From: Anaeromyxobacter oryzae
GTDB lineage: Bacteria > Myxococcota > Myxococcia > Myxococcales > Anaeromyxobacteraceae
Length of the DNA: 64,000 nucleotides
NCBI RefSeq assembly: GCF_023169945.1
Contig: NZ_AP025591.1
Location: 6,556,501-6,620,500, forward strand
Direction: 5' to 3'
Shown here piece after piece: positions 1-8,897 of this stretch (within the stretch, counting starts at the first letter, position 1; each line of letters starts with the position of its first letter). Position numbers and translations under genes: made by a program. A model generated the notes under the pieces. That model was given only the letters and a program-made list of their open reading frames with translations, did not search any database and was not told the DNA's origin.

Positions 1-828
1 AACGACCAGCGGGACGACACGAAGCCGTACTGGCTCGTCGGCCTCGACGTCACCTTCCCGACGGCGCCCCTCTACGACCCCGCCGAGAACCGCGGCTCGA
101 ACTGGCAGTCGCCGCACGCGGTCGAGGCGAAGCGCGGCGCGAGCGGCGAGAAGGTCTGGCGGTACGATCTCTACACGGCGCTCTCCCGGCGGTTCGGCGT
201 GGTCGATCCGTACTTCAAGGCACACGTCACCGCCGTCCTGCCCTCGTCCTCCACCTACTCGAACTGCGATCACGTGGCCGAGCTCGCGAACCCGACGAAC
301 GGGGCGCCGGCGCAGATGACGCTCGCGGCCGTCACGAACTGCGCAGATCCGCGGTGGAAGGACGACGCGAAGGCGAAGCTGCCGTTCGTGGCCGGCCTCA
401 CCTTCGGGACCGAGCTCGTGCCGTTCGAGGACACGAAGGAGGACCAGAAGGTCACCTTCGACTTCCGGGTCTGGGCCGACTACACGTCGAGCAGCCGCTT
501 CTACAACGAGCTCACCGACGCCTCGGGGAAGCTGCACGACACGGAGGCGTACCTCACGATGGGCGCGTACATGGGGCTCTACCTGCGCGCGTCGCGCTGG
601 GTGTCGCTCCAGGCGACCGCCTCGCTCGCGACCCGGAGCTCCCACTGGCTCTCGGGCGAGTCGCTCGGGAAGGGCGGCCAGCCCCCCTCCGGCGACCTGT
701 CCGGCGCGACCCCGAATCCCGACCTGAACCCGAACTTCGACTGGCGCTACGACGCGCCGGGCAACCGGTTCCGGATCTCGGAGGTGTCGGTGTTCTCTCT
801 CGGCGTCGCGGGCGTGTTGACGTTCTAG
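1..828 (+). CDS. Outer-membrane beta-barrel protein, 3' part only
   Basis: The reading frame is open from the first base of the window to the TAG at 826-828, so the gene starts upstream and only about 275 C-terminal residues are visible. They show alternating hydrophobic/polar strands rich in Tyr, Trp and Gly, and the protein ends in a terminal Phe (GVAGVLTF), the usual last-strand signature of an outer-membrane beta-barrel. Two Cys lie in a long loop-like stretch around residues 80 and 110 of the visible part. No enzymatic motif is seen; a porin-like or structural role is possible. It converges on rsmI with a 4-base gap. Confidence 0.6.
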   Translation, partial: NDQRDDTKPYWLVGLDVTFPTAPLYDPAENRGSNWQSPHAVEAKRGASGEKVWRYDLYTALSRRFGVVDPYFKAHVTAVLPSSSTYSNCDHVAELANPTNGAPAQMTLAAVTNCADPRWKDDAKAKLPFVAGLTFGTELVPFEDTKEDQKVTFDFRVWADYTSSSRFYNELTDASGKLHDTEAYLTMGAYMGLYLRASRWVSLQATASLATRSSHWLSGESLGKGGQPPSGDLSGATPNPDLNPNFDWRYDAPGNRFRISEVSVFSLGVAGVLTF

Positions 829-832
829 CGCT

Positions 833-1720
833 TCACCGCCCCCGCAGCTTCTCCACGAGATCGTAGACGTCCGCGCGCTTGAGCCCCCGCGCCCGCGCGA
901 CCTCCTTCGCGATCGCCGACGGCCCCTCCCCCGCCGCGATGCGCCGGCGCAGCTCGTCCTCGAGCGGCTCCGCGTCCGCCGTCGCGGGCGGCGGCGCGCC
1001 GGCGGGCGGCCCGGAGACGACCAGCGTCACCTCGCCCCGGACCTCGCCGGAGAACCGCTCCGCGAGCGCGGACAGCGGTGCGCGCGCGAGCTCCTCGTGG
1101 AGCTTCGTGAGCTCGCGCGCGACGAGCGCCGGCCGATCGCCCAGCGCCGCCGCGAGGTCGAGGAGGGTCTCGCGGGTCCGGTTCCCCGCCTCGTAGAGCA
1201 CGATCGTGCACGGCGCCGCGGCGAGCCAGGCCAGGGCCTCGGCGCGCCCGCCGCCCTTGCGCGGCAGGAACCCGGCGAAGACGAAGCGGTCGGCCGCGAA
1301 CCCGGAGGCGGCGAGCGCCGCGAGCCCCGCGCTCGGGCCCGGCACCGGCACGACCCGCGCGCCCGCGTCCCAGGCCGCCGCGACGAGGGCGGCGCCTGGA
1401 TCCGAGACGCCGGGCGTCCCGGCGTCCGTGCAGAGCGCCACCGCCTCGCCGGCGCGGAGCCGCGCGACGAGCGGCTCGAGCCGGCCACGCTCGTCGAACG
1501 CGGGCAGCGACACGAGCGCGGGCGCGGGCGCGCCGAGGTGCGCGTAGAGCTTGAGCGTCCGCCGGGTGTCCTCCGCCGCGACCGCCCGCACCGTCCGGAG
1601 CACCTCCGCGGCGCGAGGCGAGAGGTCCGAGAGATTCCCGATCGGCGTGGCGAGGACGTACAGCGTCCCCTCCCCGCTCGCGCCGCGCGACTCCCGCGCG
1701 CCCTTTCCGCCGTCGCTCAT
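833..1720 (-). CDS. rsmI: 16S rRNA (cytidine-1402-2'-O)-methyltransferase
   Basis: The 295-residue product has the RsmI/tetrapyrrole-methylase fold signature near its N terminus (LYVLATPIGNLSDL), followed by AAEDTRRT and the SAM-pocket motif CTDAGTPGVSDPG. Length fits the family (about 285). It 2'-O-methylates C1402 in the decoding centre of 16S rRNA. It lies 4 bases after yraN, an association common in bacteria. The last roughly 60 residues form a basic helical tail (DELRRRIAAGEGPSAIAKE) of the type that ends many RsmI proteins. Confidence 0.95.
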   Translation of the reverse strand: MSDGGKGARESRGASGEGTLYVLATPIGNLSDLSPRAAEVLRTVRAVAAEDTRRTLKLYAHLGAPAPALVSLPAFDERGRLEPLVARLRAGEAVALCTDAGTPGVSDPGAALVAAAWDAGARVVPVPGPSAGLAALAASGFAADRFVFAGFLPRKGGGRAEALAWLAAAPCTIVLYEAGNRTRETLLDLAAALGDRPALVARELTKLHEELARAPLSALAERFSGEVRGEVTLVVSGPPAGAPPPATADAEPLEDELRRRIAAGEGPSAIAKEVARARGLKRADVYDLVEKLRGR

Positions 1721-1724
1721 CGAC

Positions 1725-2129
1725 TCACCCGAGCCACGGCTTCGCGTCGCCGTCGAACGCCGCCGGGAAGTGCTCGATGCGCGGTCCGGCCTCCCCGAAC
1801 GTCACCGCCACGACGTCGAACCGGATGGCGCGCTCGAGCGCGTCGTGCCGTGCGGCCCAGTCGGTCGCGGCCTTGATGACGCGGCGGCGCTTGCCGCGGT
1901 CGACCGTCTCCTCCGGGCCGCCCTGCGCATCCGACGAGCGGCTCCGCACCTCGATGAAGCAGAGGACGTCTCCGTCCTCGCAGACGAGATCCACCTCCCC
2001 GCGTCGCACCGCGTGGTTGCGCTCCAGGACCCGCAGCCCGCGCCCGCGGAGGAAGGCCTCGGCGAGCGCCTCCGCCTCGCGCCCGCGCGCCCTCCGCCCG
2101 CCGTCGGCGTCCTCGCCGGCCGTGCTCAC
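1725..2129 (-). CDS. YraN family (UPF0102) nuclease-like protein
   Basis: The 134-residue product begins at a GTG (2129-2127) that overlaps the TGA of the upstream gene in a GTGA arrangement, which argues for translational coupling and fixes the start. It carries the restriction-endonuclease-like core of UPF0102: AEAFLRGRGLRVLERNH, then GEVDLVCEDGDVLCFIEVRSR, with the acidic E-x-D and E-x-R positions of a PD-(D/E)xK fold, and RIEHFPAAF near the end. Function in bacteria is not established; a Holliday-junction-resolvase-like nuclease is suggested by the fold. It sits directly before rsmI, the usual neighbour. Confidence 0.88.
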   Translation of the reverse strand: MSTAGEDADGGRRARGREAEALAEAFLRGRGLRVLERNHAVRRGEVDLVCEDGDVLCFIEVRSRSSDAQGGPEETVDRGKRRRVIKAATDWAARHDALERAIRFDVVAVTFGEAGPRIEHFPAAFDGDAKPWLG

Positions 2130-3988
2130 GCGGAGTGGTCCGCCGCCTCGCGGAAGGCGGAATCCGTCGTCGCGTGCACGATCTGGCCGGGCCGCGCGAT
2201 CTGCTTCAGGAACCGGGCGGCGACGCGACGCGCGCCGTCGGAGAGGCCCGCGAACGCCTCCTGGTCGAGGACCGCGACGAGCTTCCCCGCGGCGAGCGCC
2301 TGCTCGAGGAGCGCGAGCTTCAGCGCGACGTACACCACGTCCCGGTCCGCGGGCGGCAGAGTGAGCGCCGGGACGGGACGTCCGCCCGTGACCGCGTGCA
2401 CGCCGCCGCGATCGTCCACCTGCGCCGCGGTGATGCGCTGGAAGGTGAGCCCGGTGAGGAGCTGCGACGCCTTCTGCGCGACGGCGCGACCGGCGGCAGC
2501 CGGCGAGCCGCCGAGCTCCGCCGCGGCGCGCTCGAGCAGGCCTCGGAGCGGCTCCGTGCCCCCGGCCGCGGGCGCCACGGGCCGGGGCGGCGGCGCTGCG
2601 GCGGGCGGAAGCGCCGTCGCGAGCTCGCCCTCGAGGCGCTGGATCTCCATCTCGACCGAGCGGACGTCGCGGACGAAGCCGCCGACGTCGGCCGCCATCC
2701 GGGCCTCGAGCGCGCGTTGCGCCTCGTCGACCTCGACCCGCTCCTCGGCCGCGGCGCGGATCTCGGCCGACCCCTCCCACTCGGCGAGCCGCCGCCGCCA
2801 CTCGGCGACCACGGCGTCCGCGTCCGCGATCCGCCCGAGCGCCTCGCGGAGCTCGGCCGGGCTCCGGACCTCGATCGCCCGGATCGCGGCCCGGACATCG
2901 CCGGCGTCCTTCTCGTACTGCCCCTCGATCTTCTTCTCCCAGTCGTCGACGACCTTCCTGCGGCGCGCCACGCGCTCCCAGGCCTCGACGGCGCCGATCC
3001 ACCGCAGCGCGATCCACGCCGCGCCCCCGAACGCGGGGACGTCGAGGAGCGCGAGGTAGCGCGCCCCCGGCGCCACGCCGGACAGCGCGGCGCCGCCGAG
3101 CGCGAGCACGGCGCCCGCGCCAACGCCGCCCCAGAACAGCGGGTCCGTCCAGAGCGGGCGCGGCGCACCGCGCGCCTCCGCCTCGGCGAGGGCCCCGCGC
3201 TCGGCCGCGACCTTCGCGACGGCCTCGTCGTGCTTGGCGGTCGCCCGGTCGAAGGCCGCGAGCCGAGCCTCGGGGTCGTCGCCGAGGAGGGTGGCCGCGG
3301 CCGCGACGGGCGCGAGGTCGGCGCGGGCCGCCTCGGCGGTCTCGAGCCCGTCGCGCAGGTTCGCGCTGCCGCGGAGCGCCTCGTCGAGCTTGAAGGCGCG
3401 CGCCTGGAGGCCGTCGAGCTGGACCTGGAGCTTCTCGGCAGCTCTGGCCTTCTCGAGCTCGGCCTGGAGCTGAGCCAGGCGCTTCCGCGCCTGCTCCGGG
3501 CTGAGGGCCTGCCGCGCGGGGGCGAGCGAGGCGCCCCCGCCCACCCCTGAAGCGCCCTGCCTCGACGGCAGCTCGGCCGCGCCCAGCGCGAGCACGGCGG
3601 AGAGCCTGGCCGGCGGCGGCGCGCCGACGGTCTCGCGGAGGAACGCGGAGATCTCTGCGAGGTCCTGGGCGACGAGGGCGAAGGAGCGCTTCTCGGCGTC
3701 GAAGCGGTGGAGCTGCGCGCCGGCCGCGAAGTCGCGCACGAGCCGGTAGGTCACGCGGTCGTTGCCGACCAGCGTGAGCCCAGCGCGGAGGGCCGCGCCC
3801 GCGGGGCCGCCCGCCGCGCGCGGGAGCGAGTCGCCGTCGCGCGGATCCGGGTAGAGCAGCGCCTCCACGACGCGACGGAGCGTCGCGCCGTCGGCGGCGA
3901 CCACGTTGTAGCCGGGACGGAGCGTGGCGCGGCCGCCGGCCGGCGCCACGCCACGGACTCCCTGGGCTGCGAACTCGAGGAGGATCAC
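2126..3988 (-). CDS. Degenerate SMC/YhaN-like ATPase with coiled coils and a membrane hairpin
   Basis: GTG at 3988 is chosen because the protein then starts with VILLEFAAQGVRGV, the first strand of a RecF/SMC-type head; an ATG at 4090 would add an Arg-rich stretch that looks untranslated. The 620 residues read: N-terminal head half, coiled coil (about 165-260), a hydrophobic hairpin at about 283-330, a second coiled coil, and a C-terminal head half. The C-terminal part matches the YhaN/AAA_27 pattern: LPPADRDVVYVALKLALLEQ where LSxGTRDQ is expected, LVAVLDQEAF as Walker B, then IVHATTD. The Walker A site is not recognisable (NVVAADGATLR instead of GxNGxGKS). A role in DNA or envelope processes cannot be assigned. 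It is coupled to yraN. Confidence 0.65.
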   Translation of the reverse strand: MILLEFAAQGVRGVAPAGGRATLRPGYNVVAADGATLRRVVEALLYPDPRDGDSLPRAAGGPAGAALRAGLTLVGNDRVTYRLVRDFAAGAQLHRFDAEKRSFALVAQDLAEISAFLRETVGAPPPARLSAVLALGAAELPSRQGASGVGGGASLAPARQALSPEQARKRLAQLQAELEKARAAEKLQVQLDGLQARAFKLDEALRGSANLRDGLETAEAARADLAPVAAAATLLGDDPEARLAAFDRATAKHDEAVAKVAAERGALAEAEARGAPRPLWTDPLFWGGVGAGAVLALGGAALSGVAPGARYLALLDVPAFGGAAWIALRWIGAVEAWERVARRRKVVDDWEKKIEGQYEKDAGDVRAAIRAIEVRSPAELREALGRIADADAVVAEWRRRLAEWEGSAEIRAAAEERVEVDEAQRALEARMAADVGGFVRDVRSVEMEIQRLEGELATALPPAAAPPPRPVAPAAGGTEPLRGLLERAAAELGGSPAAAGRAVAQKASQLLTGLTFQRITAAQVDDRGGVHAVTGGRPVPALTLPPADRDVVYVALKLALLEQALAAGKLVAVLDQEAFAGLSDGARRVAARFLKQIARPGQIVHATTDSAFREAADHSA

Positions 3989-4128
3989 GCTCGCGCCGGA
4001 TCTTACCGGAGGCCCGGCGCGGGCGGAACGGCCTCGCGCGCGGAACGCGCGGAGACACGGACGGCGGCGCGGGTCGCGAGGGCCCGCCACCGCCGCCGGA
4101 TCCGACCGCGCGCCGCGCGGAGGCTTCG

Positions 4129-4536
4129 CTACGCCGGGGTCGGCGTCGCAGGGGCGGCAGGCGCCGCGGCGCCGTCCGTCGGACCGCGCTCCTCCTGATG
4201 GAGGCGGGCGGCCTTCCCCTGCAGCTCGCGGAGGTAGTACAGCCGGGACCGGCGGACCTCGCCGTGGCCGACGACCTCGATCTTGTCGATGCGGGGGCTG
4301 TGAACCGGGAACATGCGCTCGACGCCCACGCCGTAGCTCACCTTCCGCACGGTGAACATCGAGGAGCCGGGCTGGCCCTTCCGGTAGGCGATCACGACGC
4401 CCTCGAAGACCTGGATGCGCTCCTTGTCGCCTTCCTTGATCTTCGTGTGGACGCGGACCGTGTCACCCGACCGCATCTCGGGGAGGTCGTTGCGAACGTA
4501 CTTCGCCTGGATGTCGGCAATCGCCTTGCGCAGCAT
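4129..4536 (-). CDS. rplS: 50S ribosomal protein L19
   Basis: The 135-residue product contains the L19 core ([19 protein letters not shown], then [20 protein letters not shown]) and ends in a 20-odd residue Ala/Pro/Thr tail absent from the roughly 115-residue standard protein. L19 sits at the 30S-50S interface. It is the last gene of rpsP-khpA-rimM-trmD-rplS and follows trmD by 15 bases. Confidence 0.97.
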   Translation of the reverse strand: MLRKAIADIQAKYVRNDLPEMRSGDTVRVHTKIKEGDKERIQVFEGVVIAYRKGQPGSSMFTVRKVSYGVGVERMFPVHSPRIDKIEVVGHGEVRRSRLYYLRELQGKAARLHQEERGPTDGAAAPAAPATPTPA

Positions 4537-4551
4537 GGGTCTCTCTCTCCT

Positions 4552-5295
4552 TTACAGCTCGTCGTCTCCGGCGTCGATGAGTCGGAGGTCGCTCTCCGAG
4601 AGCGCGAGGCTCGCGAACAGATCCGGCCTCCGGTCCCGCGTGGCGCGGAGCGCCTCGCGGCGCCGCCACCGGTTGATCCGCCGGTGGTCCCCTGACGTGA
4701 GGACCTCCGGAACCTTCATCCCCCGGTACTCCGGGGGCCTCGTGTAGTGCGGGTGCTCGAGGAGCCCGTCCTCGCCCGCGAAGCTCTCGGCCTCCGCGGA
4801 GGCCGTGTTGCCGAGGACGCCGGGGACGAGGCGCGCGGAGGCGTCGACGACGCAGAGCGCCGCCAGCTCACCGCCCGTGAGGACGAAGTCTCCCAGCGAG
4901 ACCTCTGTGTCCACCGCCGCCATCACCCGCTCGTCCACTCCCTCGTATCGACCGCACGCGAGGATCAGCCTGCCGTGCTCCGCGAAGCGCCGGGCGAGGG
5001 GCTGCGTAAGCCGCTCGCCCCGCGGGCTGGTCAGCACCACCAGGGCCCCGGGGAGCCGCGCCTTCGCGGCCTCGATGGCCTCGGTGAGCGGCTCCGGCTT
5101 CATCACCATCCCGGCGCCGCCGCCGTAGGGGGCGTCATCCGCCACCTTGTGCTTGCCCGCGGCGTGATCCCGGATGTCCGAGATCCGCACCTCGAGGAGG
5201 CCGCTCTCCCGCGCCTTCCCGAGGATGCTCTCCTCGAGGTACCCCGCGATCATCCGCGGGAACAGCGTCAGGATCTCCACCTCGAGCTTCGCCAC
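4552..5295 (-). CDS. trmD: tRNA (guanine-37-N1)-methyltransferase
   Basis: At 247 residues it is full length. SPOUT-family motifs are clear: [10 protein letters not shown] at the N terminus, [27 protein letters not shown] and [12 protein letters not shown], which form the knotted SAM site, and the C-terminal [20 protein letters not shown]. It makes m1G37 in tRNAs reading CNN codons, suppressing +1 frameshifting. The gene lies between rimM and rplS, its standard location. Confidence 0.97.
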   Translation of the reverse strand: MAKLEVEILTLFPRMIAGYLEESILGKARESGLLEVRISDIRDHAAGKHKVADDAPYGGGAGMVMKPEPLTEAIEAAKARLPGALVVLTSPRGERLTQPLARRFAEHGRLILACGRYEGVDERVMAAVDTEVSLGDFVLTGGELAALCVVDASARLVPGVLGNTASAEAESFAGEDGLLEHPHYTRPPEYRGMKVPEVLTSGDHRRINRWRRREALRATRDRRPDLFASLALSESDLRLIDAGDDEL

Positions 5296-5327
5296 GTCCG
5301 TCCTCTCGTCCTGCGGCCTCCTTCTTC

Positions 5328-5819
5328 CTAGTCCAGCAATCCTTCCGGCGGGTCCACCACGATCCGGCCCGCCGCGCGATCCACCTCGACGTACGGCGCG
5401 AGCGGCACCAGCTTCTCGCCCCGCTCGCCCGTCACCACCAGCACGTCCACGCCGCCGGTGGCGTACAGCCCGGTCACGGTGCCGACCGGCTCACCGGCGA
5501 CCGTCACCACCGGCAGGCCCTCGAGGTCGGACCACCAGTGCGCCGCCTCGCCCGCGTCGCCGAGCGCGTCGCGCTCGGCGAGGACCTCCGCCCCGACCGC
5601 CGCCTCCGCGGCGGACCGATCGGCGATCCCCTCCACCAGGACCGCCCAGAGGCGGCCCTGCGGCCTCGCCTCCAGTACCCGTCGGACCTCGGGCTCGCCG
5701 CCCTCGGTCCTGAGCACGATCGCGTCGAGCGCGCCGAGCGCGCCCTCCGATCCCCCCACGCCCAGGTGGCCCTTGAGGCCCACCGCCCGGACGACCTTCC
5801 CGATCCGGACGAGAGCCAC
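5328..5819 (-). CDS. rimM: Ribosome maturation factor RimM
   Basis: The 163-residue product starts at a GTG ([19 protein letters not shown]) and shows the RimM N-terminal beta-barrel followed by the PRC-barrel domain ([18 protein letters not shown], then [17 protein letters not shown]). It is a little shorter than the E. coli protein (182). RimM binds S19 and assists 30S head maturation. It is 9 bases downstream of khpA and 32 bases upstream of trmD. Confidence 0.93.
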   Translation of the reverse strand: MALVRIGKVVRAVGLKGHLGVGGSEGALGALDAIVLRTEGGEPEVRRVLEARPQGRLWAVLVEGIADRSAAEAAVGAEVLAERDALGDAGEAAHWWSDLEGLPVVTVAGEPVGTVTGLYATGGVDVLVVTGERGEKLVPLAPYVEVDRAAGRIVVDPPEGLLD

Positions 5820-5828
5820 GGCCTAGGC

Positions 5829-6059
5829 CTAGTCGAGGATGTCGAGGACGGCCCGCTTGCCCTCGTGCCGCGCGGCGGCGTCGAGGACGGTGCGGAGCGC
5901 CTTGGCGGTCTTGCCGCCCCGCCCGATGACGCGCCCGAGATCGTCGGGGTCCACCGTGAGCTCGTAGACGCTCGAGCGATCGCGCTCGATGGCGTCCACC
6001 TTCACGGCGTCCTTCTTCTCGACGAGCTCGCGGGCGAGCCAGAGGACGAGGTCGCGCAC
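5829..6059 (-). CDS. khpA: KhpA-type KH-domain RNA-binding protein
   Basis: The 76-residue product is a single KH domain with the GxxG loop in GRVIGRGGKTAKALRTVL. It starts at GTG. In other bacteria KhpA binds RNA, often with KhpB. Its place between rpsP and rimM is the conserved one for this small protein. The start leaves 7 bases to the rpsP stop. Confidence 0.93.
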   Translation of the reverse strand: MRDLVLWLARELVEKKDAVKVDAIERDRSSVYELTVDPDDLGRVIGRGGKTAKALRTVLDAAARHEGKRAVLDILD

Positions 6060-6066
6060 GGGACGC

Positions 6067-6333
6067 CTAGGCCTTCTTCTCGACCGCCGGCTGGGCCTTC
6101 TGGGCCTTCTTCAGGATCATCGCGACCGTCTGGCTCGGCTTCGCGCCGACCTTCAGCCAGTGCTCGATGCGCTCGGCCTTGAGCTCGATCCGCTCCGGGC
6201 GCTTGGTCGGATCGTAGATGCCGACGTCCTCGATGTACTTGCCGTCCCGCGCGTTGCGCGAGTCGGTCGCCACCACGTGATAGAAGGGCGCCTTGTGCGT
6301 GCCCGCGCGCGACAGCCGAAGAACCACCGCCAT
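6067..6333 (-). CDS. rpsP: 30S ribosomal protein S16
   Basis: The 88-residue product has the typical S16 start (MAVVLRLSRAGTHKAPFYHV) and the ADSRxxRDGK-like segment VATDSRNARDGKYIEDVG. The last dozen residues form an Ala/Lys tail. It is the first gene of the rpsP-khpA-rimM-trmD-rplS operon, preceded by GAGGAGGC as ribosome binding site and by a promoter that overlaps the previous gene's stop. Confidence 0.97.
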   Translation of the reverse strand: MAVVLRLSRAGTHKAPFYHVVATDSRNARDGKYIEDVGIYDPTKRPERIELKAERIEHWLKVGAKPSQTVAMILKKAQKAQPAVEKKA

Positions 6334-6421
6334 GAAGTCTGCCTCCTCGAAAACCTAAGCTCTTGGAACGTGAGGACTTCTCTCAGCGCGGCGCGCCGGA
6401 GCCCACCACGAAAAGTGGGTT

Positions 6422-6450
6422 CCTTTACGCCAACTTAGCAGTCGTGTCAA
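6422..6450 (-). promoter_or_regulatory. Sigma-70-type promoter of the rpsP operon
   Basis: On the minus strand TTGACA lies at 6450-6445, a 17-base spacer follows, and TAAAGG at 6427-6422 is the -10 candidate. The -35 is consensus and the -10 has two of six strong matches. The TGA stop of the upstream PAP2-like gene (6449-6447) lies inside the -35 box. A short hairpin (CCCAC/GTGGG) follows in the leader before rpsP. Confidence 0.6.
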
Positions 6451-7046
6451 GACGCAGGACGCTCCGCCTCCGCCTCCGGGGGCGCTGACGGAGCCCGCCG
6501 GGCGGCCCGGAGCCGCGCCAGGTGCCCCTCCGGGAAGAGCCGCACGGCGATCAGGTAGGCGACCGCCCCGAGGAGCGCGCCCGCCGCGCCGCCCCCCGCG
6601 AGGTCGGACACCCAGTGCGGGCTGGCCCAGACCCGCGCCGCCCCGCCGAGGCCCGCGAGCCCGATCGCGGCCGGCGCCGCGCGCCGCCCGTAGGCGAGGA
6701 GCGAGTACGCCACGAACACGCCCAGCCCCACCACCTGCGCGCCCGGCAGGACGCGATGGAGCAAGGGAGCGAGGCCTTCGCCTGCGCCGGCGAGCCGCGG
6801 CGCCGCCCAGGCGAAGCGCGCCGCGAACGCGAGCCCGCCGCCGGCCGCCAGCGCAGCCACCAGCGGGGCCGCGGCCTTCAGCACCGCCGGCACCTCGCGC
6901 TCGAGCCACGAGTAGACCGCCACGCCGATGAGCGCGAGCGCCCAAGGCTCGCACGCGACCGTCACGGCCGTGAGGGCCACGTCGAGCCAGCGCGGCGCGC
7001 CCGGAGCGAGCGCGTCGAGCGGCGGCTGCGGGAAGAAGGGCGGCAT
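6447..7046 (-). CDS. PAP2-superfamily-like membrane protein with altered active site
   Basis: ATG at 7046 is preferred: it follows an AGAGGGG ribosome-binding sequence, whereas the open frame upstream is Pro/Arg-rich. The 199-residue product has about five or six hydrophobic segments and a region like PAP2 motif 3, ARVWASPHWVSDLAGG (SR-x5-H-x3-D with Ser replaced by Ala). The expected PSGH motif 2 appears as PGAQ, so the catalytic acid His is lost, and the K-x6-RP motif is not clear. It may be a non-catalytic or altered lipid phosphatase relative. It stands alone between the rplQ terminator and the rpsP promoter. Confidence 0.55.
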   Translation of the reverse strand: MPPFFPQPPLDALAPGAPRWLDVALTAVTVACEPWALALIGVAVYSWLEREVPAVLKAAAPLVAALAAGGGLAFAARFAWAAPRLAGAGEGLAPLLHRVLPGAQVVGLGVFVAYSLLAYGRRAAPAAIGLAGLGGAARVWASPHWVSDLAGGGAAGALLGAVAYLIAVRLFPEGHLARLRAARRAPSAPPEAEAERPAS

Positions 7047-7154
7047 CGGGACGGCCCCTCTTGTATCAGCGGTCCCCCGGGGCGGAAAGGGAGCGCGGAG
7101 CGGCGATCCAGGCCGGGCGGCGAGCGGGCGCCCGGCGAGCGGCGGAAACGACGA

Positions 7155-7182
7155 GGGCCGCGTGCGGTCGCGCACGCGGCCC
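7155..7182 (-). terminator. Hairpin terminator after rplQ
   Basis: A perfect 12-bp GC stem (7155-7166 with 7171-7182) encloses a GTCG loop, 28 bases after the rplQ stop. On the minus strand it is followed by GTCGTTTCC, a weak T tract. It separates the alpha operon from the PAP2-like gene. Confidence 0.65.
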
Positions 7183-7209
7183 CCTTCGGTGAAACCTCCG
7201 GCAGGCGGA

Positions 7210-7689
7210 CTACTCCGCCTTCTCGGCCTTCTTCTTGGCGGGCTTCTTCTCGGCCTTCGGCGCCTTCTCCGCGGCCTTGCCCTTCTTCGCGGTCTTCTCG
7301 CCCTCGGCGTCGCCCGCGGCCTCGGCGGGCGCGGCGCGCTCGACGAGCTCGATCATCGCCATCTCCGCGTTGTCGCCGGCGCGGCGGCCGACGCGGACGA
7401 TGCGGGTGTAGCCACCCGGGCGCTTCTCGAAGCGGCCGGCGAGATCGCCGAAGAGCTTGTTCAGCACCTCGACATCGCGCACGTCCCGGTTCGCCTGGCG
7501 GCGAGCGTGCGGCGTACCCTTCTTCGCGAGCGTGATCACCTTGTCGGCGAAGCGCTTCAGCTCCTTCGCCTTCGGGGTGGTGGTCTCGATCCGCTCGTGG
7601 CGGAAGAGGCTCGTCACCATGTTCCTGAACATGGCCGTGCGGTGCTCGGTGGTGCGATCGAGCCGGCGGCCGACGACGCGGTGCTTCAT
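7210..7689 (-). CDS. rplQ: 50S ribosomal protein L17
   Basis: The 159-residue product has the L17 core ([20 protein letters not shown], then ALFRNM-like [17 protein letters not shown], and [20 protein letters not shown]). The standard protein is near 120-130 residues; the surplus is a Lys/Glu/Ala tail of about 40 residues. It is the last gene of the alpha operon, after rpoA. Confidence 0.97.
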   Translation of the reverse strand: MKHRVVGRRLDRTTEHRTAMFRNMVTSLFRHERIETTTPKAKELKRFADKVITLAKKGTPHARRQANRDVRDVEVLNKLFGDLAGRFEKRPGGYTRIVRVGRRAGDNAEMAMIELVERAAPAEAAGDAEGEKTAKKGKAAEKAPKAEKKPAKKKAEKAE

Positions 7690-7718
7690 CTGGTTGGTCT
7701 CCTGTCCCTGCCCTGGGG

Positions 7719-8738
7719 CTAGACCTTGGGCGCGCCCTGCGGCGGCGCCTTCGGCGGCCAGTTCTCGAGCTTCATGCCGAGGGAGAGGCCCATCTCGGCC
7801 AGGATCTCCTTGATCTCCTTCAGCGACTTCCGCCCGAAGTTCTTGGTCTTGAGCATCTCGGCCTCGGTCTTCTGCACGAGGTCGCCGATGGTCTTGATGT
7901 TCGCGTTCTGCAGGCAGTTCGCGCTGCGAACGGAGAGCTCGAGCTCGTCGACGGACCGGAAGAGGTTCTCGTTGAGCTTCTGCTCCTCGACCGGCTTGAT
8001 CTCCTCGGCGGGCTCCTCGGCCTCGTCGAAGTTGATGAAGATCGAGAGCTGCTCCTTCACGATCTTCGCCGCGTACGCCACCGCGTCCGCCGGGGCGACC
8101 GAGCCGTCGGTCCAGACCTCGAGCGTGAGCTTGTCGTAGTCGGTCTGCTGCCCGACGCGGGCGTTCGTGACCTGGTAGTTCACCTTCCGGATCGGCGAGA
8201 AGAGCGCGTCGATCGGGATGGTGCCGATGGGGGCGCCGGGGACCTTGTTCTTCTCGGCCGGCACGTAGCCGCGGCCGCGCCGCGCCGTCATCTCCGCCCG
8301 GACCCGCCCGCCCTCGCTGATCGTGAGGACGTGGTGACCAGGGTTCAGGACCTCGACCTGGGCGTCGGCGATGATGTCACCGGCCTTGATCTCCTTCGGC
8401 CCGTCCGCCTCGATCCGGATCGTCTTGACCTCGTTGGTGTGGATCTGGAGGAGGACCTCCTTGAGGTTCAGGATGATGTCGGTGACGTCCTCGGCCACCT
8501 CGGGGATCGTCATGAACTCGTGCTCGACGCCCTCGATCTTCACCGAGGTGATCGCCGCGCCCTGCAGGCTCGAGAGGAGCACGCGGCGGAGCGAGTTGCC
8601 GAGCGTGATACCGAAGCCGCGCTCGAGCGGCTCGGCGACGAACTTCCCGTAGGTGTTCGAGAGGCTCTCCTGGTCCACGACCAGGCCGCGGGGCTTGATG
8701 AGGTCCCGCCAGTTCTTCGTGACGATGGGATCGACCAT
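7719..8738 (-). CDS. rpoA: RNA polymerase alpha subunit
   Basis: The 339-residue product has both alpha domains: the N-terminal assembly domain ([36 protein letters not shown]) and the C-terminal DNA- and activator-binding domain ([20 protein letters not shown], then [18 protein letters not shown]). It ends in a short Pro-rich tail. The gene order rpsD-rpoA-rplQ is standard. The 185 bases between it and rpsD hold a REP-like sequence. Confidence 0.98.
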   Translation of the reverse strand: MVDPIVTKNWRDLIKPRGLVVDQESLSNTYGKFVAEPLERGFGITLGNSLRRVLLSSLQGAAITSVKIEGVEHEFMTIPEVAEDVTDIILNLKEVLLQIHTNEVKTIRIEADGPKEIKAGDIIADAQVEVLNPGHHVLTISEGGRVRAEMTARRGRGYVPAEKNKVPGAPIGTIPIDALFSPIRKVNYQVTNARVGQQTDYDKLTLEVWTDGSVAPADAVAYAAKIVKEQLSIFINFDEAEEPAEEIKPVEEQKLNENLFRSVDELELSVRSANCLQNANIKTIGDLVQKTEAEMLKTKNFGRKSLKEIKEILAEMGLSLGMKLENWPPKAPPQGAPKV

Positions 8739-8897
8739 GGGCTGTCTCCTCGGCCGCCGCCCCCTCCCCGCTTCCGCTCAGCCAGTGCCGGTGCGGGGCT
8801 CCGTGGGACGCGCGACCATCTGAAAAGGGGCGGGCCGGGGGCTCGTGGCCACCGCGCCCGCCCGCGACCTGGCTGGGCGGCAAGGCGGATCACCCGC

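Noticed and set aside
4000-4090. Upstream ATG start (4090) for the SMC-like gene
   Set aside because: It would add 34 Arg/Pro/Gly-rich residues before the first strand of the fold; GTG at 3988 gives a family-like start.
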